From: Saccharum officinarum
Lineage: Eukaryota > Streptophyta > Magnoliopsida > Poales > Poaceae
Length of the DNA stretch: 64,000 nt
Reading direction: 5' to 3'
Assembly: GCA_020631735.1 (NCBI GenBank)
Contig: CM036197.1
Span: 48,779,880 to 48,843,879 of the forward strand
Position numbers and translations under genes: made by a program. This document shows, piece after piece, positions 18,836 to 29,957 of the stretch (its first letter is position 1; the number at the start of each line of letters is the position of its first letter). The notes below the pieces were generated by a model. That model worked only from the letters and a program-made list of their open reading frames with translations. It was not told the DNA's origin and ran no database searches.

Positions 18836-20893
18836 ATGGCTCAAATTGTGTTCAATCATGTTGGGGGCAAGCCACCGTTCTTTGATGGTGTTAGTTCTTT
18901 TGCTCATTGGAAGAGAAAAATGACAATGTACCTTGGATCTATTCATGAGAGAGTATTGCAAGTCACCGAGAATGATTTTGCTATCATTGATCCCGATCAT
19001 CTCACCGATGAAGATAGAGCAAATAGAACATGCAATAGAATGGCTCTCAATACTTTTTACCATGGTATTGACACAAAAGTATTTGAGGGCATCAAGGACT
19101 TAGAATTGGCATATGAAGTATGGACAAGGTTGAGTGAAACATATGAGGGCACTAAGGTTGTGAAGAGTGCCAAGCTATATGGGCTCAAGAGTGAGTTTGA
19201 GAACTTCAAGAAAAAGGATGATGAAACAATCATTGAAATGTTTCATAGATTGCAAGTGATAGTCAATGATCTCAAGAGCTTAGGGCACAAGACTCAAGAT
19301 CAAGATTTTTGTCACAAGTTCTTATTGAGCTTACCTAGAAGATTCAAGATGTTGATCATGATGCTACAAAGAGATGGGCTTGAAACAATGAAGCCAAATG
19401 ATTTGCTTGGAGAGGTATTAACCTTTGACAAGTATGATCAAGATGTTGATGAGAAGGAGGAAGAAAAGAAGAAGAAGACCGTGGCGTTCAAGGCCACCTC
19501 CTCCAAAGGCAAAGCTACCATCATTGGAGAAGAAGAAGACAATGATGAAGATGAAGATTATGAAATTGATGATGAGGCATTTGCTTTTGTAGTCAAGAAA
19601 ATGGGTCACATGTTCATTAAGAGAAGAGGGTTCAAAAAGAGAAATGACAATTTCAAGAGCAATGAGCAACAAAGGAAGTGCTTCAATTGTGATAGCACCG
19701 AACATCTTCAAGTCGATTGTCCCTATGACAAGAAGAAAAACAACAAGAGGGGCAAGTTTGAGAAGAAAAAGAAAGAAGCCAAGATAACATTCAAGAAAGG
19801 CAAGAATGGAGTCTATATGGCCACTTGGGAAAGTGATGATGATGATGAAGAAGAAGAATCATCCAACAAGGCTTTTGCTTCCATTGCTATCAACAAGAAG
19901 CCTTCACTATTTGATTCATCCTCTTCGTGCTTCATGGCCAAAGAAGCTAAGGTATTATATGATGAGAGTGATGATGAAAGTGAAATGGAATATGTTCATG
20001 ATAGTGATAATGATAAATATGATAATGAAAATGATGATGATGATGAACCAACTAAAGAACAACTATATGACTTGTTGCAACAAACTAGAGACATAGCTAT
20101 TGCCAAGAACAAGGAGTGCAAGAAGCTTTCAATGAAAGTAGCAATACTTGAGAAAGTTCTTGGTGAGCTTAAGACCACTCATGAGAGTCTAGTGGAAGAC
20201 CATGAGGATCTTGGTAAGGCTCATTCCAAGCTTGAAAAGGCTCACTCATTGCTACTTGAGCAACAAGAAAAGAAGGAGGTTGTTGTATCATGTGATATAG
20301 GTGTTACATGTGATATAATTGATGAATCCTTTAATGAACCTATCATCATGTCAAATACTAACCCTTCTTGTAGCTCTTCATCCACCACCACCAACTCTAC
20401 CTCTACTACTAGTGATGGTTTCACTTGTGATGCCTCACTAATGGTTGAGAATGAGACTCTCAAGAGAGAGGTGGATGAGCTCACTCACGCCCTAGGCAAG
20501 GCCTATGGTGGTGAGGCCCGCTTGCTTAAGTGCTTGGGTAGCCAAAGGTTCTCTCTTAACAAAGAGGGATTGGGCTACACCCCCAAGAAAGGCAAGTCGG
20601 CCTTTGCAACTCCAAAGCCTAGCTTTGTAAAGAGCAATGGTCGGTTTTGCAATAGATGCAAGCAAGTTGGGCACTTAGAGCATAATTGCAATAAAAAGAA
20701 CCAAAGCAAGAACCTTGTTAATGCTATACCTTTTGATTCTTGCTATGTGCTTACCAAAGGTGTGAAGGGTGTGCAAGCTAAGTTTGTTGGTACACCAATA
20801 GTGGGCCCAAAGAAGAAGGCTATTTGGGTACCAAAGAGCTTAGTTACTAACCTACAAGGACCCAAGCAAAAATGGGTACCTAAGCTTCATTGA
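18836..20893 (+). CDS. gag: Copia Gag polyprotein
   Basis: A 685-codon ORF starting MAQIVFNHVGGKPPFF. Residues about 15-200 form the Gag/UBN2 capsid-type domain (FEGIKDLELAYEVWTRLSET; LLSLPRRFKMLIMMLQRD). A lysine- and acid-rich stretch follows, then a CCHC zinc knuckle at about residue 282 (CFNCDSTEHLQVDC). Next come an acidic region and a coiled coil (about residues 420-475), a serine/threonine-rich stretch, and a second CCHC knuckle at about residue 605 (CNRCKQVGHLEHNC). Gag packages the element RNA into particles. It is unusually long for Copia and typical of SIRE/Maximus. It stops at TGA 20891-20893, in a different frame from pol. Confidence 0.92.
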   Translation: MAQIVFNHVGGKPPFFDGVSSFAHWKRKMTMYLGSIHERVLQVTENDFAIIDPDHLTDEDRANRTCNRMALNTFYHGIDTKVFEGIKDLELAYEVWTRLSETYEGTKVVKSAKLYGLKSEFENFKKKDDETIIEMFHRLQVIVNDLKSLGHKTQDQDFCHKFLLSLPRRFKMLIMMLQRDGLETMKPNDLLGEVLTFDKYDQDVDEKEEEKKKKTVAFKATSSKGKATIIGEEEDNDEDEDYEIDDEAFAFVVKKMGHMFIKRRGFKKRNDNFKSNEQQRKCFNCDSTEHLQVDCPYDKKKNNKRGKFEKKKKEAKITFKKGKNGVYMATWESDDDDEEEESSNKAFASIAINKKPSLFDSSSSCFMAKEAKVLYDESDDESEMEYVHDSDNDKYDNENDDDDEPTKEQLYDLLQQTRDIAIAKNKECKKLSMKVAILEKVLGELKTTHESLVEDHEDLGKAHSKLEKAHSLLLEQQEKKEVVVSCDIGVTCDIIDESFNEPIIMSNTNPSCSSSSTTTNSTSTTSDGFTCDASLMVENETLKREVDELTHALGKAYGGEARLLKCLGSQRFSLNKEGLGYTPKKGKSAFATPKPSFVKSNGRFCNRCKQVGHLEHNCNKKNQSKNLVNAIPFDSCYVLTKGVKGVQAKFVGTPIVGPKKKAIWVPKSLVTNLQGPKQKWVPKLH

Positions 20894-20904
20894 TTTGCTT
20901 GTAG

Positions 20905-23900
20905 GTCAATTACAAAGCCGGAGGAAGGCATTGGATTATTGATAGTGGGTGCACTCAACACATGACCGGTACATCAAGAATGTTTGACTCAATCAATGAC
21001 AATGATAGTGGTGTTGATTCTATCACATTTGGCAATAACAAGAAAGGCAAGGTTATTGGCTTGGGCAAGATTGCAATATCAAATGACATGAGTATCTCAA
21101 ATGTGTTGCTAGTTGAAAGTTTGGATTTCAATCTTCTATCCGTGGCACAAATATGTGATCTAGGCTACAAATGCATCTTTGGGGTTGATGATGTGGAAGT
21201 TATTAGTGTGGATGGTTCAAATGTGGCATTCAAGGGCTTTAGATATGAGAATCTCTACCTAGTTGACTTCAATGCTAGAGAAACTTCTTTGACAACTTGC
21301 TTAGTCTCCAAATCAAGCATGGGTTGGCTTTGGCATAGAAGGCTTGGTCATGTTGGCATGAAACAATTGAAGAAGCTTACAACTCACAATCTTGTCAATG
21401 GTTTGAAAGATGTTGAATTTGAGAAGAATAAGCTTTGTAGTGCATGTCAAGCCGGGAAGCAAGTTGGAAGCTCACATCCAAAGAAGAGTACAATGAGCAC
21501 ATGCAAAGCATTTGAGTTGATGCACATGGATCTATTTGGACCAACAACATATACAAGCATAGGCGGAAACAAGTATGGCTTTGTCATAGTGGATGACTTC
21601 ACAAGATTCACATGGGTATTCTTTCTTAGTGACAAAAGTGAAGTGTTTGACACCTTCAAGACATTTCTCACTAGAGTTCACAATGAGTTTGAGATTAGAA
21701 TCAAGAAAGTGAGAAGTGACAATGGAAGTGAGTTCAAGAATACAAGAATTGAAGAACTTTGTGATCATTATGGTATTGGACATCAATTCTCGGCCAAGTA
21801 CACTCCACAATCAAATGGCCTAGTTGAGAGGAAGAATAGAACATTGCTTGATATGGCTAGATCAATGCTTCATGAGTACAATGTGAGTCAATCTTTTTGG
21901 GATGAAGCAATCAATACCGCTTGCTACTACATCAATAGATTATATTGTCATCCATTGCTAGAGAAGACCCCATATGAGTTACTTCATGGAAGAAAGCCCA
22001 ATATTTCTTACTTTAGGGTGTTTGGTTGCAAATGCTATATCTTGAAGAAGGGCACTAGATTGGGAAAGTTTGACAAGAGATGTGATGAGGGGTTCCTACT
22101 TGGTTATTCAACTACAAGCAAAGCTTATAGAGTTTGGAACAACTCAAGTGGCATTCTAGAAGAAGTCCATGATGTGCAATTTGATGAAACCAATGGGTCA
22201 CAAGATGAAGAAGAGAATCTAGATGATGTTAGTGGAACTCTATTGGTGGAAGCAATGAAGAACATGGACATTGGGGACATTAGAGCAAAGCAAGTGATTG
22301 ATATTCAAAATGATGATAAAGATCAAGTGCTCAATTCTCCATTCAAGCTAGCTAGTGACTCTCAAGTGCAAGATCAAGGTGCTAGTTCATCTCATCAAGA
22401 TACATCAAGTGATCAACCAAGCTCAAGCAATCAAGTGCAAGTACTCCAACCACAACATGTTGCAAGAGATCACCCCATTGATAGTGTTATTGGTGATATT
22501 AGAAGTGGTGTGCAAACAAGATCAAGATTGACTATGTTTTGTGAGCATGCATCATTTGTGTCAACCATAGAACCAAAGAAGATAGAAGAAGCTTTGAGGG
22601 ATGCCGATTGGATCATGGCTATGCAAGAAGAGCTTAACAATTTCACAAGAAATGATGTTTGGGAATTGGTAGAAAGGCCAAATGACTACAATGTGATTGG
22701 AACCAAGTGGGTGTTTAAAAACAAGCAAGATCAAGATGGCATTGTAGTGAGAAACAAAGCAAGACTAGTTGCTCAAGGTTACACTCAAGTTGAAGGTCTT
22801 GACTATGATGAGACATATGCTCCCGTGGCAAGATTGGAGGCAATAAGGATTCTATTGGCTTATGCTTGTGCACACAATATCAAACTATATCAAATGGATG
22901 TCAAAAGTGCATTTCTCAATGGGATCATCAATGAGTTAGTATTTGTTGAGCAACCGCCCGGATTTGAAGATGACAAGAAACCCAACCATGTCTACAAGTT
23001 GAAGAAGGCTTTATATGGCTTAAAGCAAGCACCTAGAGCATGGTATGAGAGGCTAAGGGATTTCCTTCTCTCTAAGGGATTCAAAATGGGCAAGGTTGAT
23101 ACTACTCTATTCACCAAGAAGATTGGAAATGATCTATTCATAGTGCAAATATATGTTGATGACATCATCTTTGGATCAACCGATCAAGCTTATTGTGAAG
23201 AATTTGGTGCTATGATGGCCAAAGAGTTTGAAATGTCTATGATTGGTGAACTTAGCTACTTCCTTGGTCTCCAAGTCAAGCAATTGAAGAATGGGACATT
23301 TGTGAGTCAAGGGAAATACATAAGGGACATGTTGAAGAAGTTTGGAATGCAAGATGCAAAGCCAATTTCAACTCCAATGGGCACAAATGGCAATTTGGAT
23401 AGTGATCTTGATGGCAAAATGGTGAATCAAAAGGAATATCGGTCTTTGATTGGAAGTCTACTCTATGTCACCGCATCAAGGCCGGATGTCATGTTTAGTG
23501 TTTGCATGTGTGCTAGATATCAAGCCTCACCTAGAGAAAGTCATCTCACGGCCGCAAAGAGAATATTGAGGTACTTGAAGCAAACAAGAGATGTTGGACT
23601 ATGGTATCCCAAGGGGTCAAAGTTTGAATTGATTGGATATTCGGACTCCGACTATGGGGGTTGCAAGATCAATAGAAAGAGCACAAGTGGCACATGTCAA
23701 TTACTTGGAAGATCACTTGTGTCATGGTCCTCAAAGAAACAAAATAGTGTGGCAATCTCTACCGCCGAAGCCGAATATGTGAGTGCGGGGAGTTGTTGTG
23801 CACAATTGCTATGGATGAAATCAACTTTGAAGGATTATGGTCTCAATTTCAAGAATGTGCCGTTGCTATGTGATAATGAGAGTGCAATCAAGATGATACA

Positions 23901-24105
23901 AAACCCGGTTCAACATGGAAGAACAAAGCATATTGACATAAGACATCATTTCATTAGAGATCATCAACAAAAGGGAGATATTGCCATTGAAAGTGTTGGC
24001 ACCGATGATCAACTTGCCGATATTCTCACTAAGCCACTTGATGAAAAGAGGTTTTGCAAGCTAAGGAATGAATTGAACATTCTTGATTTCTCAAACATGA
24101 GTTGA
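20905..24105 (+). CDS. pol: Copia Pol polyprotein (PR-IN-RT-RNase H)
   Basis: An open frame runs from 20905 to 24105. The first ATG is at 20962, but the protease motif WIIDSGCTQHMTG begins upstream of it (about 20932), so initiation at that ATG would cut off the catalytic DSG. Then follow the integrase zinc region (LWHRRLGHVGMKQLKKL, CSACQAGK) and the integrase core (HMDLFGP, VRSDNGSEFKN, SNGLVERKNRTL). RT (VDVKSAFLNG-type motif at about 22900, YVDDIIFGS at about 23152) and RNase H (YSDSDYGG, STAEAEYVSAG, CDNESAIKM) complete the protein. All catalytic residues are visible and there is no internal stop. It is preceded in frame by TAG (20902-20904), while gag ends in another frame, so its expression mode is unclear. 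Confidence 0.92.
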   Translation, partial: VNYKAGGRHWIIDSGCTQHMTGTSRMFDSINDNDSGVDSITFGNNKKGKVIGLGKIAISNDMSISNVLLVESLDFNLLSVAQICDLGYKCIFGVDDVEVISVDGSNVAFKGFRYENLYLVDFNARETSLTTCLVSKSSMGWLWHRRLGHVGMKQLKKLTTHNLVNGLKDVEFEKNKLCSACQAGKQVGSSHPKKSTMSTCKAFELMHMDLFGPTTYTSIGGNKYGFVIVDDFTRFTWVFFLSDKSEVFDTFKTFLTRVHNEFEIRIKKVRSDNGSEFKNTRIEELCDHYGIGHQFSAKYTPQSNGLVERKNRTLLDMARSMLHEYNVSQSFWDEAINTACYYINRLYCHPLLEKTPYELLHGRKPNISYFRVFGCKCYILKKGTRLGKFDKRCDEGFLLGYSTTSKAYRVWNNSSGILEEVHDVQFDETNGSQDEEENLDDVSGTLLVEAMKNMDIGDIRAKQVIDIQNDDKDQVLNSPFKLASDSQVQDQGASSSHQDTSSDQPSSSNQVQVLQPQHVARDHPIDSVIGDIRSGVQTRSRLTMFCEHASFVSTIEPKKIEEALRDADWIMAMQEELNNFTRNDVWELVERPNDYNVIGTKWVFKNKQDQDGIVVRNKARLVAQGYTQVEGLDYDETYAPVARLEAIRILLAYACAHNIKLYQMDVKSAFLNGIINELVFVEQPPGFEDDKKPNHVYKLKKALYGLKQAPRAWYERLRDFLLSKGFKMGKVDTTLFTKKIGNDLFIVQIYVDDIIFGSTDQAYCEEFGAMMAKEFEMSMIGELSYFLGLQVKQLKNGTFVSQGKYIRDMLKKFGMQDAKPISTPMGTNGNLDSDLDGKMVNQKEYRSLIGSLLYVTASRPDVMFSVCMCARYQASPRESHLTAAKRILRYLKQTRDVGLWYPKGSKFELIGYSDSDYGGCKINRKSTSGTCQLLGRSLVSWSSKKQNSVAISTAEAEYVSAGSCCAQLLWMKSTLKDYGLNFKNVPLLCDNESAIKMIQNPVQHGRTKHIDIRHHFIRDHQQKGDIAIESVGTDDQLADILTKPLDEKRFCKLRNELNILDFSNMS

Positions 24106-25298
24106 ATGCACCCCACCCACTTATTGACATGCCTCTCCTTCGACATTGCAAGGTAAAATTGATTGACATGTCTTTCATCCTATGCTAAGGACTTGATAGA
24201 GCATGTAGACATAATAAGTGGTATGCATAAGCATTCATGATAAATCAAATGAATTTGATGGATATATGTTACCACTATTGCTTCTATGCTTATTTTGATC
24301 TAGTGGTGGCATATGACATGTTTGTGAGCTTGTAAACCTAGTGTTGAATCTAGAAGATTTGCTATAAGTGTTTAATTCAACATAGGCAAGATAACCCTTA
24401 TTTGAGGAGTGAAGAAGCTTGTCTTTGGTTCAAATCGAATTAAATATCTTTGGCAAGTATTCTAGGTTAAACCAAATTTGATAAATTTTTTAACCTTACA
24501 TATGGTATCGAATTAATTTCAATCTACTCCATCAAACACTTTTCCTTCTCTCCACAATTTGATCCCATTTTTGGGTAAGTTGTTGACAAAGGGGGAGAGA
24601 AAAAGATGATTCAACTTGATAAAGGGGTAAATAAAATTTATGAGAGAAAAAGATGATTCAACTTGATAAAGGGGTAAATAAAATTTGTTGATGCACACAA
24701 GTAGGGGGAGCAAGCTCATAAACAAAGTTGTTGCATTTGTTTGTGCATTTTCATATGACTTGCTCATTGCACATGTATTTAAATTCAATATACATGCTTG
24801 TGTGGTGCAATGCTAGTATAGAAATTGGATGATGAAATGATCTACTAGCATGCATAGGAATAGTTTATATGTGGTATCTAGACTTGCCTAAAGCTCTACA
24901 AGTGGTTAGCTTTACAAGTAGTCCAAGAACCTTTGCATATAATGTTGATCTCACGGGGTTCTTGAGTTTTGATGGATGTCTAGTTACTTCATGATGCTAA
25001 GGATGGTGTAAAAGGCAACTCCGATTGGTATCACGCTTCAAAGGTCCATTTCTTACACCTTAGCATCATTTTGGTAGAATTACTCTCCCAACACTTCTAT
25101 CCATGCATATGTGCAAAGCTTTCAATCCAAACTCTATGCACATATGTAGGGGGAGCTAATGCTACCAAAACCGAGCTTGTGATAATTGTCCAAACTTTTC
25201 TTATGAGCAAAATGATTGGACAAGTATGACAAGTTCAAAACTTTTATTATCAAAATCATCTTTGTGAGGGTTGTCATCAATTACCAAAAAGGGGAGAT
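24106..25298 (+). other. Copia 3' spacer with tandem repeat and purine tracts
   Basis: About 1.2 kb without a long sense ORF. It holds a 47-bp tandem duplication (24595-24641 and 24642-24688) and four AGGGGAG/GGGGGAG-type purine tracts (about 24590, 24711, 25146 and 25290). Only the last one abuts the LTR. SIRE-lineage elements often carry an env-like ORF here; none is visible in this copy. Confidence 0.7.
25286..25297 (+). other. Polypurine tract of Copia element
   Basis: AAAAAGGGGAGA immediately before the 3' LTR start (25299). Confidence 0.85.
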
Positions 25299-27640
25299 TG
25301 AAAGTCCCTAGTTTGGTTTTGGCTAATTGATGAAACCTAGGACTAACCTTTGTATCTAAGTGGATGATTTAGATAAAGGTGGTCATTGCATATGAGACAT
25401 GACATTGACTCATATGACCAAGATGGTGAAGACCAAGATGAGGCTTGGCTCGATGGACCGGTTGTGAGGGTGAAGGGCAAGTCGAGGCTTCGAAGCGAGG
25501 GACCATGCGATGGTGAAGCTTGAGCAAGACTTGGCGCCGACGGACCAATGCAACGGTGAAGAGCAAGTGAAGTCAAGGTCGATGGATCGAGACGGTCATG
25601 TGATGATATGAAGTGGATCATATCATTTGGAGAAACAAAATGGGCTCAAGGCAAAGGTATAACCATAGGGCCATTTTGTTTTACACTCAAGACACCATAG
25701 AGGGTGTGAGTGGTTTAGGATCGATAGCCGAACTATTAAGAGGGGAAGTCTTATCGGTTATTCGATGCACGGGTGCCACTAGGTGAATTCATGAAGTGCA
25801 TTGCATGTAGGGCCTAGTGAGCTAATTGGAAAACCTTTGAAAATGATTGAGAAAATGCTAACACACAAGCACATGGAGATGTACACTTGATGGTGTTGGC
25901 ACATTTGCAAAGGTGGCGTTGGTCGCGCTGTGGTTTGCGGGTAGAGAGAGGTTTGGGTTCCTCTCTCCCTCCCACCGAGCGTGTGAGCGCGGGATTCAGG
26001 CGATTTCGGGGAAATGAAATGCCTATTTTCCACTACGCCGAAAGTCGGAAAAGAAACGGAGGCGAACGGGGTCACTGAGGTGACCGGACGCTGCACCGGA
26101 CGCTGCACCGGACGCGGTCACGGTGTGACCGGACGCGTCCGGTCAGTACATCGCAGGCGCGGGTGCTAGGGTTTGCAACCGGCGCGTCCGGTCACTCGCG
26201 GGACCGGCGCGTCCAGTCATGCACCCAGAAGGAACTGAGGTTCACAGAGGACGATCGGACGCGGGGCGCGTCCGGTCACACACGATCGGACGCGTCCGAT
26301 CGTTGAAGGAGCTTACTGGACTCACACCGGACGCGGGCACTGTCGCGTCCGGTCGTTCGAAGGAGCGCGTCCGGTCGTTGCGTCGCGGGCGCGTGGGTCA
26401 GTGCGATCGGCGCGTCCGGTCGTTCGACAGGCGCGTCCGGTCATCGGGACCGGCGCGTCCGGTCGTTGTCTGGGGCGCGTCCGGTCGTTGGTTTGACCGT
26501 TGAGGGTCAGTGACCGTTGGAGGATCGGACGCGGTGGAGCGCGTTCGGTCGTTTTGAGAGGCGCGTCCGGTCATAGGGTTTGACCGTTGGCGCAGTGACC
26601 GTTGGGGCATCGGACGCGGTGAGCGCGTCCGGTCAGTTCTGACCGGAGCGTCCGGTCACCCCGACAGAACCCAGTGAAGGGGTATAACGGCTCTATTTGG
26701 AGGGGATGCTTATAAATACTCGTTGGCCGGCCCTTGGGGAGGAATCTAGTGATTTCTAACATCCTTATACATCCTTTGAGCTAGAGCATCATCTCCCACT
26801 CATCTCTCTTGAGTGATTGCAAATCATAAGTGAGATTGAGTGATCCCAAAGTGCATTGCATAGCTTGAGGGCATCTAGTGGCACTTGTGGGTGGTTTAGC
26901 CGGTGGATTTCTTGTTACTCTTGGAGAGTACCGCTCCTAGCCGGCTTGGAGATTGTTGGAGGCGTTGGCAAGAGAAGGTGATTGTTCTTGGCCACCTCCG
27001 GTTGTTTGTAAGAGGTTCGTGTGCTTTCCTCGGCGGGACGCCAAAAGCAACTCTATTGGATTGCGCGTGTCATTGAGTTACCTCACTTGAGAGTGGAGTC
27101 TTGCGGTGCCTTGCGGGGCGTGCCTTGAGGGGCAAGTGACTTGAGGGTCACACCGAGGAACCATCTAAGTGTTGGTCGACACAACCGGTGACGTAGCTTG
27201 TCGGTGCACAAGTGAACACCGGGTGAACAAAAATATTGTGTCTCTTGTCTCCCGGTGATTGGTCTACATATTGTGTTGTTGTCAATATTAATTGATTATA
27301 TATCATCTTGGTGATTGGCAACATCTTCACTCCACCGTCGGTATAAGATTCACAATCCTATCTCTTGCACTTATCTTTACTAGATTATCTTGTGTTGCTC
27401 TAGTAGTAGCTTGGCTAGTAGTGTTGTTAGCTTGTTCTCTAGTGTAAAATTAGTGACATAGCTCTTGTGTGAACTAGAGATCATAATCTACTAGACTTGT
27501 GGATAGGAGGCTTGCATCACAACCTTTGGCTAAGCAAAACTCGCTTTACGCCGTTTGTTATTCTAACAAGTTTGCTTAGTGGTGCTTGTAGAATTTTTAT
27601 AGGCTATTCACCCCCCTCTCTAGCCATCTAGGACCTTACA
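25299..27640 (+). repeat. 3' LTR of Copia element
   Basis: Same sequence as 16436-18775 apart from three transitions seen by eye (near 25673, 26216 and 26543) and an extra TC near 27618. It is followed by the target duplication AGGAT (27641-27645). Confidence 0.95.
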
Positions 27641-27645
27641 AGGAT
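27641..27645. other. Target site duplication AGGAT (right)
   Basis: Matches 16431-16435, proving insertion of the Copia element into the CACTA gene. Confidence 0.95.
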
Positions 27646-28365
27646 GCAGTCATTAGGACATGTATGTATCTTCTGGATTTCTAATCCCAAAGGGCAGACG
27701 ACCTGTTTTGCTTCGTATGTAGTGGCATGCAATTCGTTAGGCTTCGGAAGCATCTTTTTTTGGATCTTCAGTAATTGCCCAAATGCCTTGTCAGATACAT
27801 CATTCTGTGTCTTCCATTGTAGCAACTCCAGTGTTGTACTCAACTTTTTTTGCCCATCTTCGGCGGACCGGTATAGTAATTTCTTGTGATCCTCTAGCAT
27901 GCGGTCAAACTTAGCCTTCTCCTTTTCACTTTCATAATCTCTTTGTGCATCACGAATGACATCACCAAGATCATCATCTTCAGCGAGTGTGTCTTCTGCC
28001 CCTGCCTCTTCTTCAGCTTCGCCCATTGCAGTATCATCGAAGTCACCGTATTGAGCAATAATGTCGTCAGGGTCCAATTGTTTTTCTTCACCTTCTTCCA
28101 TTATAACCCCGGTTTCTCCGTGCTTGATCCAACAAATATAGTTTGGCATGAAACCCGACTTCAACAAGTGTGAGTGAAGACTCCTTGAGCTAGAATATTC
28201 CTTCAAATTCTTACATAGAGCACATGAGCAATACATGAAACCATCTCGCTTGTTTGCCTCGGCCACTCTTAAGAAATAATGCACGCCATCAATGAACTCT
28301 TTGGAGCGGCGATCGGCATTGTACATCCAATGGCGTGTCATCGTCTTCATTATATGACATATCAC
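27646..28365 (-). pseudogene. CACTA TNP2 N-terminal region (transposase-associated domain)
   Basis: Minus ORF of 245 codons. It begins near TRHWMYNADRRSKEFIDGV, then FLRVAEANKRDGFMYCSCALC and SLHSHLLKSGFMPNYICWIKHG. This is the zinc-containing transposase-associated domain at the N-terminus of TNP2. An acidic linker (EEEAGAEDTLAEDDDLGD) follows, then MLEDHKKLLYRSAEDGQKKL and KAFGQLLKIQKKMLPKPNEL. It ends where the Copia element has inserted. Its continuation is at 14967-16430, joining in sense through CVLFRK-type sequence now at the AGGAT site. Confidence 0.85.
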
Positions 28366-29489
28366 ATAATTAAATTTCTCATTTTTGTAAACAAATGAAA
28401 TTAAAAAATACCCTAAAATTCTCTATTTCTCTAATGAACTAATTGAGTAACATGCCATGGAACACCATCATGTGTCATGTCCCAAGGTCTACAATCAACT
28501 CCAAAAGTCACACAAAGCCTAAGGTCATTAGTAGTTAACTATCTTGATTAATTAATTATTTAATTAAGCATTTAAAATTAAGAATAAAATTAACTTTGTC
28601 CAATTTACCTCAAAATTTTATGAGAGGTTCATCATGTCATAAAACAGTGGCAAAATAAATTTCATAATTTTTGGACATTTATAAGAGCCTAGAAAAATCA
28701 TGGAAGTTGCATTTTTCTATTAAGAGAAGTAATTTTATCTCACATAAAAACAGTTCAAATTTCAAGTTTCAAATTTTTCCTAGATAGTACACATGATAGA
28801 GAGGCTACCCAGAAATTTTCAGAATTTTTGAGGTTAAGATGAATTTATTTTGAATTTTCAAAGAATTAGCACTATTTGACATTTTCTAAAAAAGAGAAAG
28901 GACACTGTGCAGCTGACCGGATGACCCCACACGTCAGCCCGTGTTGACCCCGATGCCGGCGAACTTTGATCGGGGCGTTTTCGCCGACGGAGAGGTCTCC
29001 GGCCGCGTGGTTTGGCCCTACGGCTTCCCCACGATGACGCGCACCTCCTGACCTAGACCGTTGGGCAGGAACTGCTCCACAGTAGGCACGACGGCGCCCA
29101 TGGCGGGCGGTCGGACTCCGGCGAGCTCGGAAACGGCGATGGGAGCTTCTTCGGCGATGGCGTTTGCACTAGGAGCTTGGCCTTGCCCAGACGAACTCAT
29201 ATGCATGACCAATCGAGTCGAAACGGCCTCTAGCAGGTACGACATCGCGCGCGGCGGCGGCGGCAAAACACAGACAGCGGCGAGCCGCGTTCCGGCCAAC
29301 TCAGTGCGGTAGATGTCAAATGGACAGCAGGGTTAGCATTAGGAGCTTACCGTGAACACGCCGGTGAAGACGGTTGAGTGAATGAACGGCTCCGGCGGTG
29401 GTGACAGCGGCAGCGGCGACGTGCCCCGGCGGCGACGATGGCGTTCCCTGCTCCTATGACGAACGCCGAAATAGGTAAGCTTAAGGAAA
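28366..29489. other. CACTA 5' non-coding region, AT-rich then GC-rich
   Basis: 28366-28900 is AT-rich and 29000-29460 is GC-rich with overlapping ORFs on both strands. No protein family is recognised. Its position upstream of the minus-strand TNP2 start and inside the outer repeat block fits a leader/promoter region. Confidence 0.4.
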
Positions 29490-29680
29490 AGGGACTTTTA
29501 GTCTCGGATTGTAGTTTAGTCCCAGATTGTAGTACCAACCGGAACTAAAGGTTGACTTTTAGTCCCGGTTGGTAACACCGGGACTAAAAGTCCCTCCTGC
29601 AAAAGCCTGACACCAGAGCCGTTGGGCAAGGGACTTGTAATCCCGGTCGGTGTTACCAACCGGGACAAAGAGCTTGTCCT
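29490..29680. repeat. CACTA subterminal inverted repeats (right block)
   Basis: Copies of TTTAGTCCCGG and CCGGGACTAAA, including the arms around TTGGTAACACCGGGACT and CGGTGTTACCAACCGGGAC. This marks the right side of the CACTA element that held the TNP2 gene. An exact TAGTG terminus was not identified. Confidence 0.65.
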
Positions 29681-29957
29681 AGACGCATATTTCTCTGAGA
29701 CTATTGCCCATTTGGTAGATCGACCAAAGGTCTGTTATGCAGTAGTGCAACTTTACCTCCTGATGCTCCTTGACGGCATGGAGCTTATGCACCATGTCTG
29801 TGCTAACACAATCCCCCTCCCTATTGCTTTCTCCTATCATGGCTACCTCACCAATAAGTCCCTTCCCTCCTGCCTCCTGGTCCACACCCATCTTAGCAAG
29901 CTGTTAGGTTTGCCCATCTTACATGTGGACCTGTACTCCAACATGGGTAGTTTATTA

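Larger units (their letters stand above)
16436..27640 (+). mobile_element. Young Ty1-copia element, SIRE/Maximus-like, nested in CACTA
   Basis: Complete element of 11.2 kb with LTRs of 2340 and 2342 bp, a 5-bp target duplication (AGGAT), a tRNA-Met-type PBS, gag and pol in Copia order (integrase before RT), a long 3' spacer and a PPT. By eye the LTRs differ at three single-base sites and one 2-bp indel, so insertion was recent. It sits inside the minus-strand CACTA transposase gene and splits its N-terminal domain from the core. The large gag with two zinc knuckles and acidic coiled-coil region, the long 3' spacer and the long LTRs suggest the SIRE/Maximus lineage. Confidence 0.95.

Noticed and set aside
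20902..20913. TMV-type readthrough signal (TAG-CAATTA)
   Set aside because: Two extra bases (GT) separate TAG from CAATTA, so the known context is not met.
20962..24105. ATG at 20962 as the Pol start
   Set aside because: The catalytic protease DSG lies upstream of it in the same frame.
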